A DNA stretch of 64,000 nucleotides from Saccharopolyspora dendranthemae (GCF_007829955.1 NZ_VIWX01000006.1:62001-126000), one strand, 5' to 3'. Positions 18,244 through 27,057 are shown, counted from the first letter of the stretch. Numbers and translations: made by a program. The notes: generated from the letters alone by a model not told the origin.

Positions 18244-19002
18244 GTGACTACCTCGGCCGCGCGGGTCAGCCCGCTGTTCCTCGGCATCGTCGCGGTCACC
18301 GCGCTCGGCGGTGCCCTGACGACGTTCACCAACACCACCGCCCTGACCGCCGGGGTGATCCTCCTGGTGCTGGGCGGATGGGCGACTTCGCTGTGCCTGC
18401 ACGAGTTCGGGCACGCGGCGACCGCTTACCGCGGCGGCGACTGGTCGGTGCGCTCCAAGGGCTACCTGACGCTGGATCCGCGCCGCTACACCGATCCTGT
18501 GCTGAGCATCATCCTGCCGCTGATCTTCGTCGCCATCGGCGGAATCCCGCTGCCGGGCGGAGCGGTGTGGATCAACCACGGCGCGCTCCGGGGCCGCAGG
18601 GTCGAGTCGATGGTCTCGCTGGCGGGACCACTGACGAACCTGGTGCTGGGGTTGATCCTGACCACCGTCATCGCGCTGGTCCCGATGCCGATCGGACTGG
18701 CGGCCGGGCTGTCCTACCTGGCGTTCCTCCAGGTGATCGCGTTCGTGCTGAACATCCTGCCGGTCCCCGGGCTCGACGGGTACGGGGCGATCGAGCCGTG
18801 GTTGTCGACATCGGCCCGGCGCTTCGGCGAGAAGGCGCGCCCGTGGGCACCGCTGGTGCTGTTCCTGCTGCTGATCGGCGTGCCGTTCGTGGGCGGCTGG
18901 TTCTTCGAGCTCGCCTACTTCGTGTTCGACCTGGTCGGCGGTGACTCGGCGATGACCTCGCTCGGCCAGAGCGTGTTCCGCAGCATCTTCGGCGGTCTGT
19001 GA
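18244..19002 (+). CDS. Site-2 protease family (M50) membrane metalloprotease
   Basis: About 252 residues, membrane-embedded. The zinc motif HEFGH (His53, Glu54, His57) lies in a TM helix and the third ligand Asp178 in NILPVPGLDGYG, so the catalytic set is complete. Roughly six hydrophobic helices are visible. No PDZ domain is present, which places it with the small bacterial S2P group rather than RseP. The substrate is unknown. GTG at 18244 starts the sensible N-terminus (TTSAARVSP), with GGAG about 10 nt upstream. It is followed by fbiA after 67 bp on the same strand. Confidence 0.9.
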   Translation: MTTSAARVSPLFLGIVAVTALGGALTTFTNTTALTAGVILLVLGGWATSLCLHEFGHAATAYRGGDWSVRSKGYLTLDPRRYTDPVLSIILPLIFVAIGGIPLPGGAVWINHGALRGRRVESMVSLAGPLTNLVLGLILTTVIALVPMPIGLAAGLSYLAFLQVIAFVLNILPVPGLDGYGAIEPWLSTSARRFGEKARPWAPLVLFLLLIGVPFVGGWFFELAYFVFDLVGGDSAMTSLGQSVFRSIFGGL

Positions 19003-19069
19003 GTCCACCCACCCGAGAGCGTCCGGGTTCACAGCCTCCGCTCGCGGTGGGCGTGCGAGGATCGGTGGC

Positions 19070-20059
19070 GTGAAGGTCGTAGTTCTGGTCGGCGGCGTCG
19101 GCGGCGCCCGTTTCCTGCTCGGAGTCAAGGCGGCTCTCGGACTGCCCGCAATCGGTGAGGCCGAGAGTTCCGAACACGAGATCACCTCGGTGGTCAACGT
19201 GGGCGATGACGTGTGGATGCACGGGTTGCGGGTCTGCCCCGACCTCGACACCTGCATGTACACGCTCGGCGACGGCATCGACACGGCGAAGGGCTGGGGC
19301 CGGGTCGACGAGACCTGGTCGGTCAAGGAGGAGCTCGCCGCCTACGGCGCGGAACCGTCCTGGTTCGGCCTCGGTGACCGCGACATCGCCACCCACCTGG
19401 TGCGCTCCCGGATGCTGCGTGCGGGCTACTCGCTGTCGGCGGTGACCGAGGCGCTGTGCGACCGCTGGCGGCCCGGGGTGCGGTTGCTCCCGGTGACCGA
19501 CGACAGGGTCGAGACGCACGTGGCGATCGACGACCCGGACACCGGCGAGAGCCGCGCCGTGCACTTCCAGGAGTGGTGGGTGCGCTACCGCTCGGAGCCG
19601 AAGGCGCGCGCGATCGTGCCGGTCGGCGCCGATGAGGCGAAGCCGACCGCCGAGGTCCTGGACGCGATCGCGCAGGCCGACGTCGTGCTGCTGGCGCCGT
19701 CGAACCCGGTGGTGAGCATCGGAACGCTGCTGGCGGTGCCCGGCTTCCGCAGCGCGCTGCGCGAGACGAAGGCGGCCGTGGTGGGGCTCTCGCCGATCAT
19801 CGGCGGGAAACCGCTGCGCGGGATGGCCGACGCGTGCCTGAGCGCGATCGGCGTGGAGACCTCCGCGGAAGCGGTCGGCCGCCACTACGGCGCGCGCGGC
19901 GACGCCGAGGGAATCCTGGACGGCTGGCTGGTGCACAGCGACGACACCGCCGACGTGCCGGGCGTGAAGGTCCGCTCGGTGCCGCTGCTCATGTCCGATG
20001 TGGACACCACGGCGGCGATGGCGCAGGCGGCGTTCGACCTGGCCTCGGAGAAGGCATGA
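19070..20059 (+). CDS. fbiA: Phosphoenolpyruvyl/2-phospho-L-lactate transferase, F420 biosynthesis
   Basis: Transfers the activated phospho-enolpyruvyl or lactyl group onto Fo to form (dehydro-)F420-0. 329 residues with the N-terminal VGGVGGARFLLG nucleotide-binding loop, and NVGDDVWMHGLRVCPDLDT, a CofD/FbiA signature. APSNPVVSIG in the centre and SPIIGGKPLRGMAD near the C-terminus are also typical. GTG start. Its TGA overlaps the ATG of fbiB by four bases. Corresponds to Rv3261 and shows that the organism makes F420. Confidence 0.96.
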   Translation: MKVVVLVGGVGGARFLLGVKAALGLPAIGEAESSEHEITSVVNVGDDVWMHGLRVCPDLDTCMYTLGDGIDTAKGWGRVDETWSVKEELAAYGAEPSWFGLGDRDIATHLVRSRMLRAGYSLSAVTEALCDRWRPGVRLLPVTDDRVETHVAIDDPDTGESRAVHFQEWWVRYRSEPKARAIVPVGADEAKPTAEVLDAIAQADVVLLAPSNPVVSIGTLLAVPGFRSALRETKAAVVGLSPIIGGKPLRGMADACLSAIGVETSAEAVGRHYGARGDAEGILDGWLVHSDDTADVPGVKVRSVPLLMSDVDTTAAMAQAAFDLASEKA

Positions 20060-21405
20060 CGCCCAGGGATCACGCGGCGAGCAAGGGCTTGCAGCTGTTC
20101 GCGGTGACGGGCTTGCCGGAGTTCGTCGAGGGCGACGAGCTGGCGGCCTCGATCTCGGCGGCGGCTCCCTGGTTGAGCGACGGCGACGTGCTCGTCGTGA
20201 CCAGCAAGATCGTGTCCAAGGTCGAGGGCCGGATGATCACCGCGCCGGAGGACCCCGATGAGCGCGACGCGCTGCGCCGCGAACTGGTGCTCGCCGAGTC
20301 CACCTCGGTGCTGGCTCGCAAGGGCCGGACGCTGATCACGCAGAACAAGCTGGGGATCGTGCAGGCCGCGTCCGGGGTGGACGCCTCGAACGTGGCGCAA
20401 GACCAGATCGCGCTGCTGCCGGAGGATCCGGACGCTTCCGCGCGCCGGTTGCGCGCGGGGATCGCGGCTCGGCTCGGCGTGCAGGTCGCCGTGGTGGTCA
20501 CCGACACGATGGGCCGGGCCTGGCGGGTCGGTCAGACCGATGCGGCGATCGGTTCGGCGGGACTCGCGGTGCTGCACCGCTACGCGGGCAGCACCGACGC
20601 CCAGGGCAACGAGCTCGCGGTCACCGAGGTCGCGATCGCCGACGAGATCGCCGGCGCCGCGGACCTGGTCAAGGGCAAGCTCGGCGGGATCCCGGTCGCC
20701 GTGGTCCGCGGGTTGACCACTGTGGACGACGGTTCGACGGCGCGGGACCTCGCCCGTCCCGTCGAGGAGGACCTCTTCCACCTGGGAACCGCGGAAGCGA
20801 TCGCGCGGGGACGCCGCGAGGCGGTGCTGGTGCGCCGCTCGGTGCGCGATTTCAGCGACGGCCCGGTGGACGCGGACGCGGTGCGGCGCGCGGTGGGCGC
20901 CGCGCTGACCGCCCCCGCTCCGCACCACACGCGACCGGTGCGGTTCGTGTGGCTGCGCGACCGCGCTCTGCGGACCAAGCTGCTGGACGCGATGCGCACG
21001 GCGTGGCTGGAAGACCTGCGCGCCGACGGCCTGTCCGAGCAGGCGGCTCAGCGCCGGGTCAACCGGGGGAACCTGCTCTACGCGGCACCGGAAGTGGTGC
21101 TGCCGTTCCTGGTGCGCGACGGTGCGCACAGCTACCCGGACGAGGCGCGCTCGGATGCCGAGCGGCAGATGTTCACCGTCGCGGGCGGCGCTGCGGTGCA
21201 GGGGCTCCTGGTGTCGCTCGCCGCCGAGGAGCTCGGCTCGTGCTGGGTCTCCTCGACGATGTTCTGCGCCGGGGTGGTGCGCAAGGCGCTGGACCTGCCG
21301 GAGAGCTGGGAACCCCTCGGTGCAGTCGCGGTCGGCCACCCGGCGACTCCGGACGAGGGCCCGCGACCGCCGCGCGATCTCGACGACGGATTGGTGGAGC
21401 TGTGA
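20056..21405 (+). CDS. fbiB: F420-0:L-glutamate ligase / FMN reductase, bifunctional FbiB
   Basis: Adds the gamma-glutamyl tail to F420-0, and its C-terminal nitroreductase-like domain reduces dehydro-F420-0. About 449 residues. The N-terminal ligase (about 1-240) contains SDGDVLVVTSKIVSK, and VTDTMGRAWRVGQTDAAIG. The C-terminal domain from about 250 has RRSVRDFSDGPV, the FMN-binding start of nitroreductases, and AAEELGSCWVSS. The ATG at 20056 overlaps the fbiA stop (ATGA); the GTG of the nudix gene overlaps the fbiB stop, so all three are coupled. Confidence 0.96.
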   Translation: MTPRDHAASKGLQLFAVTGLPEFVEGDELAASISAAAPWLSDGDVLVVTSKIVSKVEGRMITAPEDPDERDALRRELVLAESTSVLARKGRTLITQNKLGIVQAASGVDASNVAQDQIALLPEDPDASARRLRAGIAARLGVQVAVVVTDTMGRAWRVGQTDAAIGSAGLAVLHRYAGSTDAQGNELAVTEVAIADEIAGAADLVKGKLGGIPVAVVRGLTTVDDGSTARDLARPVEEDLFHLGTAEAIARGRREAVLVRRSVRDFSDGPVDADAVRRAVGAALTAPAPHHTRPVRFVWLRDRALRTKLLDAMRTAWLEDLRADGLSEQAAQRRVNRGNLLYAAPEVVLPFLVRDGAHSYPDEARSDAERQMFTVAGGAAVQGLLVSLAAEELGSCWVSSTMFCAGVVRKALDLPESWEPLGAVAVGHPATPDEGPRPPRDLDDGLVEL

Positions 21406-21935
21406 GCGGACCGCATACCGATGCCACCCGGGTGCTCAGCGACTGGCGTCCGCTCGACCGGCAGCAGGAAGCGCTGCGCCAGGCGTTCCTCTCGCTGCTC
21501 GACGCTCGCGAGGACGCCTGCCTGCGCGCCTGCGAACCCGGTCACGTGACGGCCTCCGCCGTGCTGCTGGACGCGGCGGGCGACAACGTGCTGCTCACCC
21601 TCCACCCGCGGGTCGGCCGGTGGCTGCAGCTGGGCGGGCACTGCGAACCGGAGGACGGCACGCTGGCCGGCGCGGCGCTGCGCGAGGCGACCGAGGAGTC
21701 CGGGATGAGCGGCCTGGTGGTCGATCCGGAGCCGGTCCACCTCGACGTCCACCCGATCACCTGCTCGCTGGGGAAGCCGACGCGGCACTTCGACGTGCGC
21801 TACGTCGTGCGCGCCCCGGCCGGTGCCGAACCCACCCGCAGCGACGAATCGCTCGACCTGCGCTGGTGGTCCCTGTCGGCTCCGCCGGAGAACACCGATC
21901 TCGGTCCGCTGTTCACCGCGGCGACATCAGGCTGA
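21402..21935 (+). CDS. Nudix hydrolase
   Basis: About 177 residues. A Nudix box is visible as LGGHCEP...ALREATEESGM; the REATEESG half is canonical, while the spacing to the first glutamate differs by one residue from the strict consensus, as in many GGHxEP-type members. Substrate is not predictable; a nucleotide or dinucleotide diphosphate is likely. The GTG overlaps the fbiB stop by four bases. Tight linkage to fbiAB hints at a housekeeping role in nucleotide or F420 precursor clean-up, but that is inference. The 3' end overlaps the convergent antitoxin by 9 bp. Confidence 0.88.
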   Translation: MSGPHTDATRVLSDWRPLDRQQEALRQAFLSLLDAREDACLRACEPGHVTASAVLLDAAGDNVLLTLHPRVGRWLQLGGHCEPEDGTLAGAALREATEESGMSGLVVDPEPVHLDVHPITCSLGKPTRHFDVRYVVRAPAGAEPTRSDESLDLRWWSLSAPPENTDLGPLFTAATSG

Positions 21936-22229
21936 TCGGTTGAAGACGGCGTCTTCGAGGCGTCGCAGTCGTGCTTCGACACCGTTCGGCTCGGAGCGCG
22001 CCAACTCGGACTCGATCAATCCCCTGATCCAGGCCGTCGTCTTCACGTCCTCGGCCGCGGCTCGGTCGCGAACCTGGTCCAGCAGCGATTTCGGCAGCCG
22101 CAGTGACGTGGTGATCATCGGGTCGGGCTCCGCGGGTTCGTCCTCCCAGTGCCCTGACTCCATGACCTCCGACATGTCATGCCTGCCGTAGTACTCGGCG
22201 AGCTTGTCCAGCTTCGTCATGTCACTCAC
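21927..22229 (-). CDS. Ribbon-helix-helix antitoxin, BrnA/CopG-like
   Basis: 100 residues. The N-terminal half (EYYGRHDMSEVMESGHWED) and the MITTSLRLPKSLLDQVRDRA segment match antitoxins that pair with BrnT-like or DUF4258-like toxins; the latter segment is the ribbon-helix-helix DNA-binding part. The C-terminal RRLEDAVFNRSA is a short helix. Its ATG overlaps the TGA of the upstream toxin reading frame by four bases, the normal arrangement of such modules. The toxin itself is truncated, so this is an orphan antitoxin. Confidence 0.8.
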   Translation of the reverse strand: MSDMTKLDKLAEYYGRHDMSEVMESGHWEDEPAEPDPMITTSLRLPKSLLDQVRDRAAAEDVKTTAWIRGLIESELARSEPNGVEARLRRLEDAVFNRSA

Positions 22230-22360
22230 CTTCCCTTACGCCGGAAGGTTCGGCGTTCTCTGAGTGTCATCTCCCGTGCGGTGACGACGTACCCACGCCC
22301 GTCCGCTCCGTCCGCCAGCACGACCAGCAGGTGCCGACCCTGAGCAGCGTGATCAACTAG
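22226..22360 (-). pseudogene. 5'-truncated BrnT-like toxin remnant
   Basis: An open frame of 44 codons, beginning directly after the stop codon of the DNA glycosylase gene. It encodes AQGRHLLVVLADG, GYVVTAREMTLRERRTF and RRKGR, which match the last half of BrnT/DUF4258-like toxins. No ATG or GTG precedes this part; the first GTG would leave about 30 residues. The N-terminal strands and catalytic part are therefore missing. I read it as a toxin decayed by deletion, perhaps when the glycosylase gene was joined here. The overlap with the antitoxin ATG has been kept. Confidence 0.7.
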
Positions 22361-22361
22361 G

Positions 22362-23270
22362 TTAGAACGCCCGGTAGTCGCGCACCGGGTAGCGCGGGGC
22401 GTAGCGGGGACGGCTGACGCCTGCGGCCGCGAGATAGCGGACGGCGCGGTGGCGGTGACCTTCGTAGGGCCTGAGGGCTTCGAGCATCCCCTCGTCGTCG
22501 AGGGGGTGTCCGACCAGGGCCGTGCCGACGATCGTGGGCAGGTGGAAGTCGCCGACGCTGACGGCGTCGGGATCGCCCCAGGCTCGTTGCGCGACCTCCG
22601 CCGCCGTCCAGGGCCCGATGCCGGGGATCTTCTGCAGGAAGTCACGGCCTTCCTCGCCGCGCAGGGCGACGGCCTTCTCCAGGCTGCGCGCCGACGAAGC
22701 CGCGGCGAGCAGGGTGCGGCGGCGCGCTCCGTCGATACCTGCGCGGTGCCACTCCCAGTCCCGGATCTGGCGGACCTGCTGCGGATCGGGCGCCGTCCAC
22801 AGCTTCTCCACCGGCCCCGGCGCGCGGTGACCGAAGCGGCGGCACAGCTCGCGCCACGAGCGCCAGGCCTCCCGATTGGTGACCTTCTGCTCCAGGATCG
22901 CGGCGACGAGGACGTCCCACACCCGGCCCGATGAGCACAGCCGCATCCCGGACGCGGCCCGCACTCCCCTGGTGATCACGTCGTGGGCGGGCGCGAACCC
23001 GTTCTCGTCGTCGGACGCGCCGAGCAGGTCGGGAACGCCCGCCAGGACCGCACTCGCTCCCGGGCCCCACGCGGATGCGCGAACGGTTCCCCTGCTCGCA
23101 CTGCGCAGGCGCAGGGTCGCCGGGCCGGTGGCGGTGGTGCTGGCCCACCACAGCTCGCCCGGCTCGACGCGGGTCGTCGGGTCGCCGCTGCCGCGCCGCA
23201 GCGGCGAGAGGACCTGGACCAGGTCGAGCGGGTAGTCGTGATGCCAGTCTCGGGTGAGGGGTTGTTCCAT
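22362..23270 (-). CDS. DNA-3-methyladenine glycosylase II / HhH-GPD family
   Basis: Base-excision repair enzyme of about 302 residues. The helix-hairpin-helix and GPD motif reads IPGIGPWTAAEVAQRAWGDPDAVSVGDFHLP (shown in parts: IPGIGPWTA, then VGDFHLP), in which the Asp of GDFH is the catalytic acid. The N-terminal 100 residues resemble an AlkA-type beta domain. The ATG at 23270 follows the manC stop by 5 bp, which implies co-transcription with a GDP-mannose gene, an odd partnership. A TTG nine bases upstream is an alternative start. Confidence 0.88.
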   Translation of the reverse strand: MEQPLTRDWHHDYPLDLVQVLSPLRRGSGDPTTRVEPGELWWASTTATGPATLRLRSASRGTVRASAWGPGASAVLAGVPDLLGASDDENGFAPAHDVITRGVRAASGMRLCSSGRVWDVLVAAILEQKVTNREAWRSWRELCRRFGHRAPGPVEKLWTAPDPQQVRQIRDWEWHRAGIDGARRRTLLAAASSARSLEKAVALRGEEGRDFLQKIPGIGPWTAAEVAQRAWGDPDAVSVGDFHLPTIVGTALVGHPLDDEGMLEALRPYEGHRHRAVRYLAAAGVSRPRYAPRYPVRDYRAF

Positions 23271-23275
23271 GGTGC

Positions 23276-24376
23276 TCAATCCGCCGAGAACCGTACTCCG
23301 TTCGGCGGAAGCTCGACGCCGGGCCACACCCGCACCCCGTCCAGCAGCTCGCACTCGGCGCCGACCGTCGCGCCGTCGCCGATCACCACGTCCCGCAGCA
23401 CAGCGCCGGCACCCACCCGGGCACCGGCGCCGAGGACGCTGCGCTCCACGACCGCACCGGCCTCGACCTCCGCCCCGTCGAAGAGCACCGAGGCGCTGAC
23501 GTGAGCATGGGAACCAATCGCGCAGTCCGCGCCCACCGCGCTGCCGCCGTCGACGACCGCGTCCCCGGCGACCTCCGCACCGGCCGCCACCAGGGATCGG
23601 CCGGTCGGTCCGGGCAGGGCGCCGGACGGGGCGTTGCCCAGAACCAGGTCGGAACTGCCCCGGACGAACGCGGCAGGGGTTCCCATGTCCAGCCAGTACG
23701 ACGAATCGATGTAGCCCTGCATGCGCGCCCCTGAGGACAGCAGTCCCGGGAACGTTTCGCGCTCGACCGACACCGGCCTGCCCTCGGGGATGCTCTCGAT
23801 CACCTCTCGCCGGAACACGTAGCAACCGGCGTTGATCTGATCGACCGGCGGGTTCTCGGTCTTCTCCAGGAAGTCGGTGACGCGCCCGTCCGCGTCGGTG
23901 GGCACGCATCCGAAGCGGCGCGGATCGTCGACCTTCACCAGGTGGAGGGTGACGTCGGCCTCGGTGTCGCGGTGGGTGCCGAGCAGTTCCGCGAGGTCCA
24001 CTCCGGAGAGGATGTCGCCGTTGAACACCAGCACGTCGTCGGCGGTGAGCCGGTCGGAGACGTTGCGGATCGCTCCCGCGGTGTCCAGCGGTTCGGACTC
24101 CACCACGTACTCGATGTGCAGGCCCAGGTCAGCTCCGTCACCGAAGTGGTCCTCGAAGACCTCGGCCTTGTAGGAGGTGCCGAGGACCACGTGCTCGATG
24201 CCGATCGCCCGGATCCGGGACAGCAGGTGACTCAGGAACGGCACCCCGGCCGTCGGCAACATCGGCTTCGGCGCCGACAGGGTCAGAGGCCGCAGCCGAA
24301 CCCCCCGACCGCCCACCAGCACGACCGCTTCCGCCTTCTGGCGCGGCTCGGCCGGGGTCTGCGCATCCGCGGACAT
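23276..24376 (-). CDS. manC: Mannose-1-phosphate guanylyltransferase
   Basis: Forms GDP-mannose from mannose-1-phosphate and GTP. 366 residues: N-terminal nucleotidyltransferase domain with VVLVGGRGVRLRPLT and PKPMLPTAG, FNGDILSG as the metal motif, and INAGCYVFRREV. From about 255 onward there are hexapeptide repeats of a left-handed beta helix (VDGGSAVGADCAIGSHAHV and following). The ATG has AGGAGGACGACG upstream. Matches Rv3264c, called ManB or ManC in different organisms. It lies beside wbbL, as in mycobacteria. Confidence 0.93.
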   Translation of the reverse strand: MSADAQTPAEPRQKAEAVVLVGGRGVRLRPLTLSAPKPMLPTAGVPFLSHLLSRIRAIGIEHVVLGTSYKAEVFEDHFGDGADLGLHIEYVVESEPLDTAGAIRNVSDRLTADDVLVFNGDILSGVDLAELLGTHRDTEADVTLHLVKVDDPRRFGCVPTDADGRVTDFLEKTENPPVDQINAGCYVFRREVIESIPEGRPVSVERETFPGLLSSGARMQGYIDSSYWLDMGTPAAFVRGSSDLVLGNAPSGALPGPTGRSLVAAGAEVAGDAVVDGGSAVGADCAIGSHAHVSASVLFDGAEVEAGAVVERSVLGAGARVGAGAVLRDVVIGDGATVGAECELLDGVRVWPGVELPPNGVRFSAD

Positions 24377-24559
24377 CGGCGTCGTCCTCCTCTACCTGAC
24401 CTAGATCGATGACGAAAACCCATTGGGGGGAATACTCTGGCAGTGGCACCGGCATAATGACACTGGGCCCGTGCCCGATGGCCGGGACTGGTTCAACGCC
24501 ACACCTGGTTCTCGCCGGGCTTGGCACCACCGACTGCGAACGACTGAGAGGGCATCCAC
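24377..24559. promoter_or_regulatory. Divergent promoter region, manC / small unknown gene
   Basis: 183 bp between divergent starts. On the plus strand a CATAAT hexamer near 24453 could be a -10 element for the small gene, with TTGGGG near 24422 rather far upstream. The minus-strand ribosome-binding site of manC (AGGAGGA) is at 24382-24392. No operator-like symmetry was seen. Confidence 0.3.
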
Positions 24560-24925
24560 ATGGACCCGCGCCTCCGAGCCGACGAAGCACTTGCTCGCGC
24601 GCGGGCACGCGGCGCGTTCGTCGTCACACCGGACAACGCCACGTCGCCGATGGATGCGGCGAACACCGTGAGAATTCCGCGCGACATCGTCAACAGCGCG
24701 GGCGACGACACGGACACGAACATGCTCCCCGCCGCGGGCCAGCAGAGGCAGGGGCAGCACCCGCAGTTCCCGACCGCCGATGCGCACCCCGGGTGGCCGA
24801 CCGAGGACTACGGGCAGTCGCAGCAGGGTCTGCCGCCGAACCCGTACCACTCCCAGCGCGGCCCGAACGAGTTCGGGCCGCTCGGGTCTCAGCCCGCGCA
24901 GCAGCAGTACCCGCAGCAGTACTGA
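24560..24925 (+). CDS. Hypothetical protein with Gln/Pro-rich C-terminus
   Basis: 121 residues, no recognised domain. The N-terminal half starts MDPRLRADEALARARARGAF, with VVTPDNATSPMDAANTVRIP following; the second half is rich in Gln, Pro and Gly and ends QQQYPQQY. No signal peptide or membrane segment is present, so it is likely cytoplasmic and partly disordered. It is transcribed divergently from manC, and converges on wbbL with only 4 bp between stops. High third-position GC and the regular start support it being real. Confidence 0.65.
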   Translation: MDPRLRADEALARARARGAFVVTPDNATSPMDAANTVRIPRDIVNSAGDDTDTNMLPAAGQQRQGQHPQFPTADAHPGWPTEDYGQSQQGLPPNPYHSQRGPNEFGPLGSQPAQQQYPQQY

Positions 24926-24929
24926 GGGG

Positions 24930-25790
24930 TCAGCGCGCCTGGAGCTTGGCGCGCGCGGCCAGTCCGACCTTCAGCGCGAGGCGCAGCGGAGCCCACTTCA
25001 GGCCCTGGTAGCGGTCGGCGAGGTAACGGTAGGCGGAGCGGTGGTGCTCGGCGAGCATCCGCTTGGAGGCCTGGGACGTCGACGCGCCACCGATGTGCAT
25101 GATCTCGGCGCCGGGCACGTAGACGTTGAGCCAGCCGGCCTTGCCGAGGCGGTCGCCGAGGTCGACGTCCTCGAAGTACATGAAGTAGCGCGGGTCGAAC
25201 CCGTCGACCGAGTCGAACGCCTCCCGGCGCATCAACACGCAGGAACCCGACAACCATCCGGCGGTGCGCTCGCTGCGCCCGGACTCGGACTGGCGGTAGG
25301 CGCGGGTCCACGGGTTGCCCGGCCACACCTTGACGAACAGCGCGTGCCCGACGCCGCGACCGATGGACGGGAGCAACCGCGCGGACGGGTAGACCTCGCC
25401 GGTGGGTTCGGTGATCAGCGGGCCGAAAGCGCCGCCCCGGGGCCACCGCCCTGCGGCTTCCAGCAGCTCGTCGAGAGATCCCGCGCCCCACTCCAGGTCG
25501 GGGTTGGCGATGACCACCCAGCCGCATTCCGCGCCGAGCGAGGCGACGCCGCGGTTGGCCCCGCCGCCGTAGCCGAGGTTGCCCCCGGTCGGCACGAATT
25601 CGACGTTCTCGTGCTGCTGCGCGGCCCGCTGCGGAGCGCCGTCCTGCGAGCCGTTGTCGGCGAGGATCACGCGGACCGGGCGCTGCGTGGCCTTGCCCAA
25701 GGTGTCCAGGAAGCGCTGCAGCGTTTCGCCGGGCGAGTAGGTCACGGTGACGACGGCGAGTTCGTCGCCGTAGGTGCGCGGGTTGGTCAC
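24930..25790 (-). CDS. wbbL: GT2 rhamnosyltransferase, WbbL type
   Basis: Transfers rhamnose from dTDP-rhamnose to GlcNAc-diphospho-decaprenol, building the linker between peptidoglycan and arabinogalactan. 286 residues of GT-A fold: AVVTVTYSPGETLQRFL, ILADNGSQDG, NPDLEWG as the metal DxD-like motif, and GWLSGSCVLMRREAF with FDPRYFMYFEDVDLGDRL as the acceptor-side block. Matches Rv3265c. In mycobacteria rmlD follows directly; here 12 kb of glycosyltransferases and other genes separate them. GTG start. Confidence 0.92.
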   Translation of the reverse strand: MTNPRTYGDELAVVTVTYSPGETLQRFLDTLGKATQRPVRVILADNGSQDGAPQRAAQQHENVEFVPTGGNLGYGGGANRGVASLGAECGWVVIANPDLEWGAGSLDELLEAAGRWPRGGAFGPLITEPTGEVYPSARLLPSIGRGVGHALFVKVWPGNPWTRAYRQSESGRSERTAGWLSGSCVLMRREAFDSVDGFDPRYFMYFEDVDLGDRLGKAGWLNVYVPGAEIMHIGGASTSQASKRMLAEHHRSAYRYLADRYQGLKWAPLRLALKVGLAARAKLQAR

Positions 25791-25826
25791 GCCGTCACAT
25801 TCTGCTGCAACGCGGTCGCAGCGCGG

Positions 25827-26975
25827 TCAGCGGGTGCTGGCGTGGTGGGCGCGCGCGTAGGCCTCGCGGTGCTGGATCGCGCAGGCGCACCAGGTGAACT
25901 CCTTGGCGCGCAGCTGCGCCGCCGCGGCCAGCGCCGAGCGCCGCGCCGGGTCGTCGAGGAGTTGCCGCAGACCCACGGCGATGTCGCTGGGCCGCACTCC
26001 GCAGTAGGCGACGGCGTCGCCGCCGACCTCCGGCAAGCTGAGCCTGCGGGTGGTCAGCACCGGTGCGCCGCACGCCATCGCTTCCAGGACCGGCAGCCCG
26101 AAGCCCTCGCCGAGGCTGGGGTAGGCGACCAGGCGCGCGCCGCCGAGGAATCCGGCGAGCTGGTCGAACGGCAGGTATCCGGCCCTGATCACCCGGATCC
26201 GGTGCGGCACCGATTCCAGCGCCCGCTCGACCTTGGTGTCCCAGCCGGGTTGCCCGGCGAGCACCAGCGCGGGTGCGTCCTCGCGTCGTCCCTGGCACGC
26301 CTGGGTGAAGGCGCGGATCAGCGCGGGAACGTTCTTGCGCGGCTCCAGAGCCCCGAGGAACGCGACGTAGGGCTGGTCGAAGAGGTCGAGGCGGTCGCGG
26401 GCGGCCTCGATCTCCTCCGGTGCGGGCGGGTGGAAGCGGTCGGGGTCGACGCCGTGGTAGCTGACGGCCATCCGGTTGCGGTCGGCTCCGACCGTGCGCG
26501 CGAGTTCGGCGGCGGTGGCCTGGCTGGGCACCACGCAGATCTCGGCGCGGCGCAGCGCTGCTCGTGTCCACGCCCGGAAGAAGCGGGCCTTGACCGGGGA
26601 GTGCACGCGGCGGTTGGTGAAGAACGTCGCGTCGTGCAGGGTCACCACGGAGGCGGCGGGGTTGGCCAGCGGAGTCGTGTAGTGCGGCGAGTGCAGCACG
26701 TCGACGCCGAGCTTCTTGACCAGCATCGGCAACGTGGTCTGCTCCCACGTCAACCGCGCGGTCCGGGTGGCGACGGCTTCGGCGGCCGGCACGAGCTGCG
26801 AGTGCGGCGCGAGGGCCGCGTACAGCCCGGCGTCGCGAGGCTGGCACACCACGGTGACCCGCGCGCCGTCCGAATCCAGGGCGGCGAGCAGGGAATCGAC
26901 GTACCGCCCGACGCCGCCTCTGTCCGCGGGCACCGCGGTGGCGTCGATCAGAATGTGCGGTTCACCTCTGTGCAC
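25827..26975 (-). CDS. GT4-family glycosyltransferase
   Basis: About 382 residues, GT-B fold. N-terminal LIDATAVPADRGGVGRYVDSL binds the acceptor; the central FLGALEPRKNVPALIRAF and the C-terminal YPSLGEGFGLPVLEAMACG with the EX7E glutamates are the donor-nucleotide site of GT4 enzymes. Likely uses a GDP- or NDP-sugar in the cytoplasm. GTG at 26975 was chosen as it removes about 40 residues of non-homologous leader; the ribosome-binding site is weak. It follows wbbL's start by 36 bp on the same strand. Confidence 0.88.
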   Translation of the reverse strand: MHRGEPHILIDATAVPADRGGVGRYVDSLLAALDSDGARVTVVCQPRDAGLYAALAPHSQLVPAAEAVATRTARLTWEQTTLPMLVKKLGVDVLHSPHYTTPLANPAASVVTLHDATFFTNRRVHSPVKARFFRAWTRAALRRAEICVVPSQATAAELARTVGADRNRMAVSYHGVDPDRFHPPAPEEIEAARDRLDLFDQPYVAFLGALEPRKNVPALIRAFTQACQGRREDAPALVLAGQPGWDTKVERALESVPHRIRVIRAGYLPFDQLAGFLGGARLVAYPSLGEGFGLPVLEAMACGAPVLTTRRLSLPEVGGDAVAYCGVRPSDIAVGLRQLLDDPARRSALAAAAQLRAKEFTWCACAIQHREAYARAHHASTR

Positions 26976-27057
26976 CAGGAGAGAGTACGGCGAAGGTTCA
27001 CCGCTTCGTGCCCAGTACGTGAAAAACGTGAGACCGGAACGCGTGTGCTGTGAGCAA

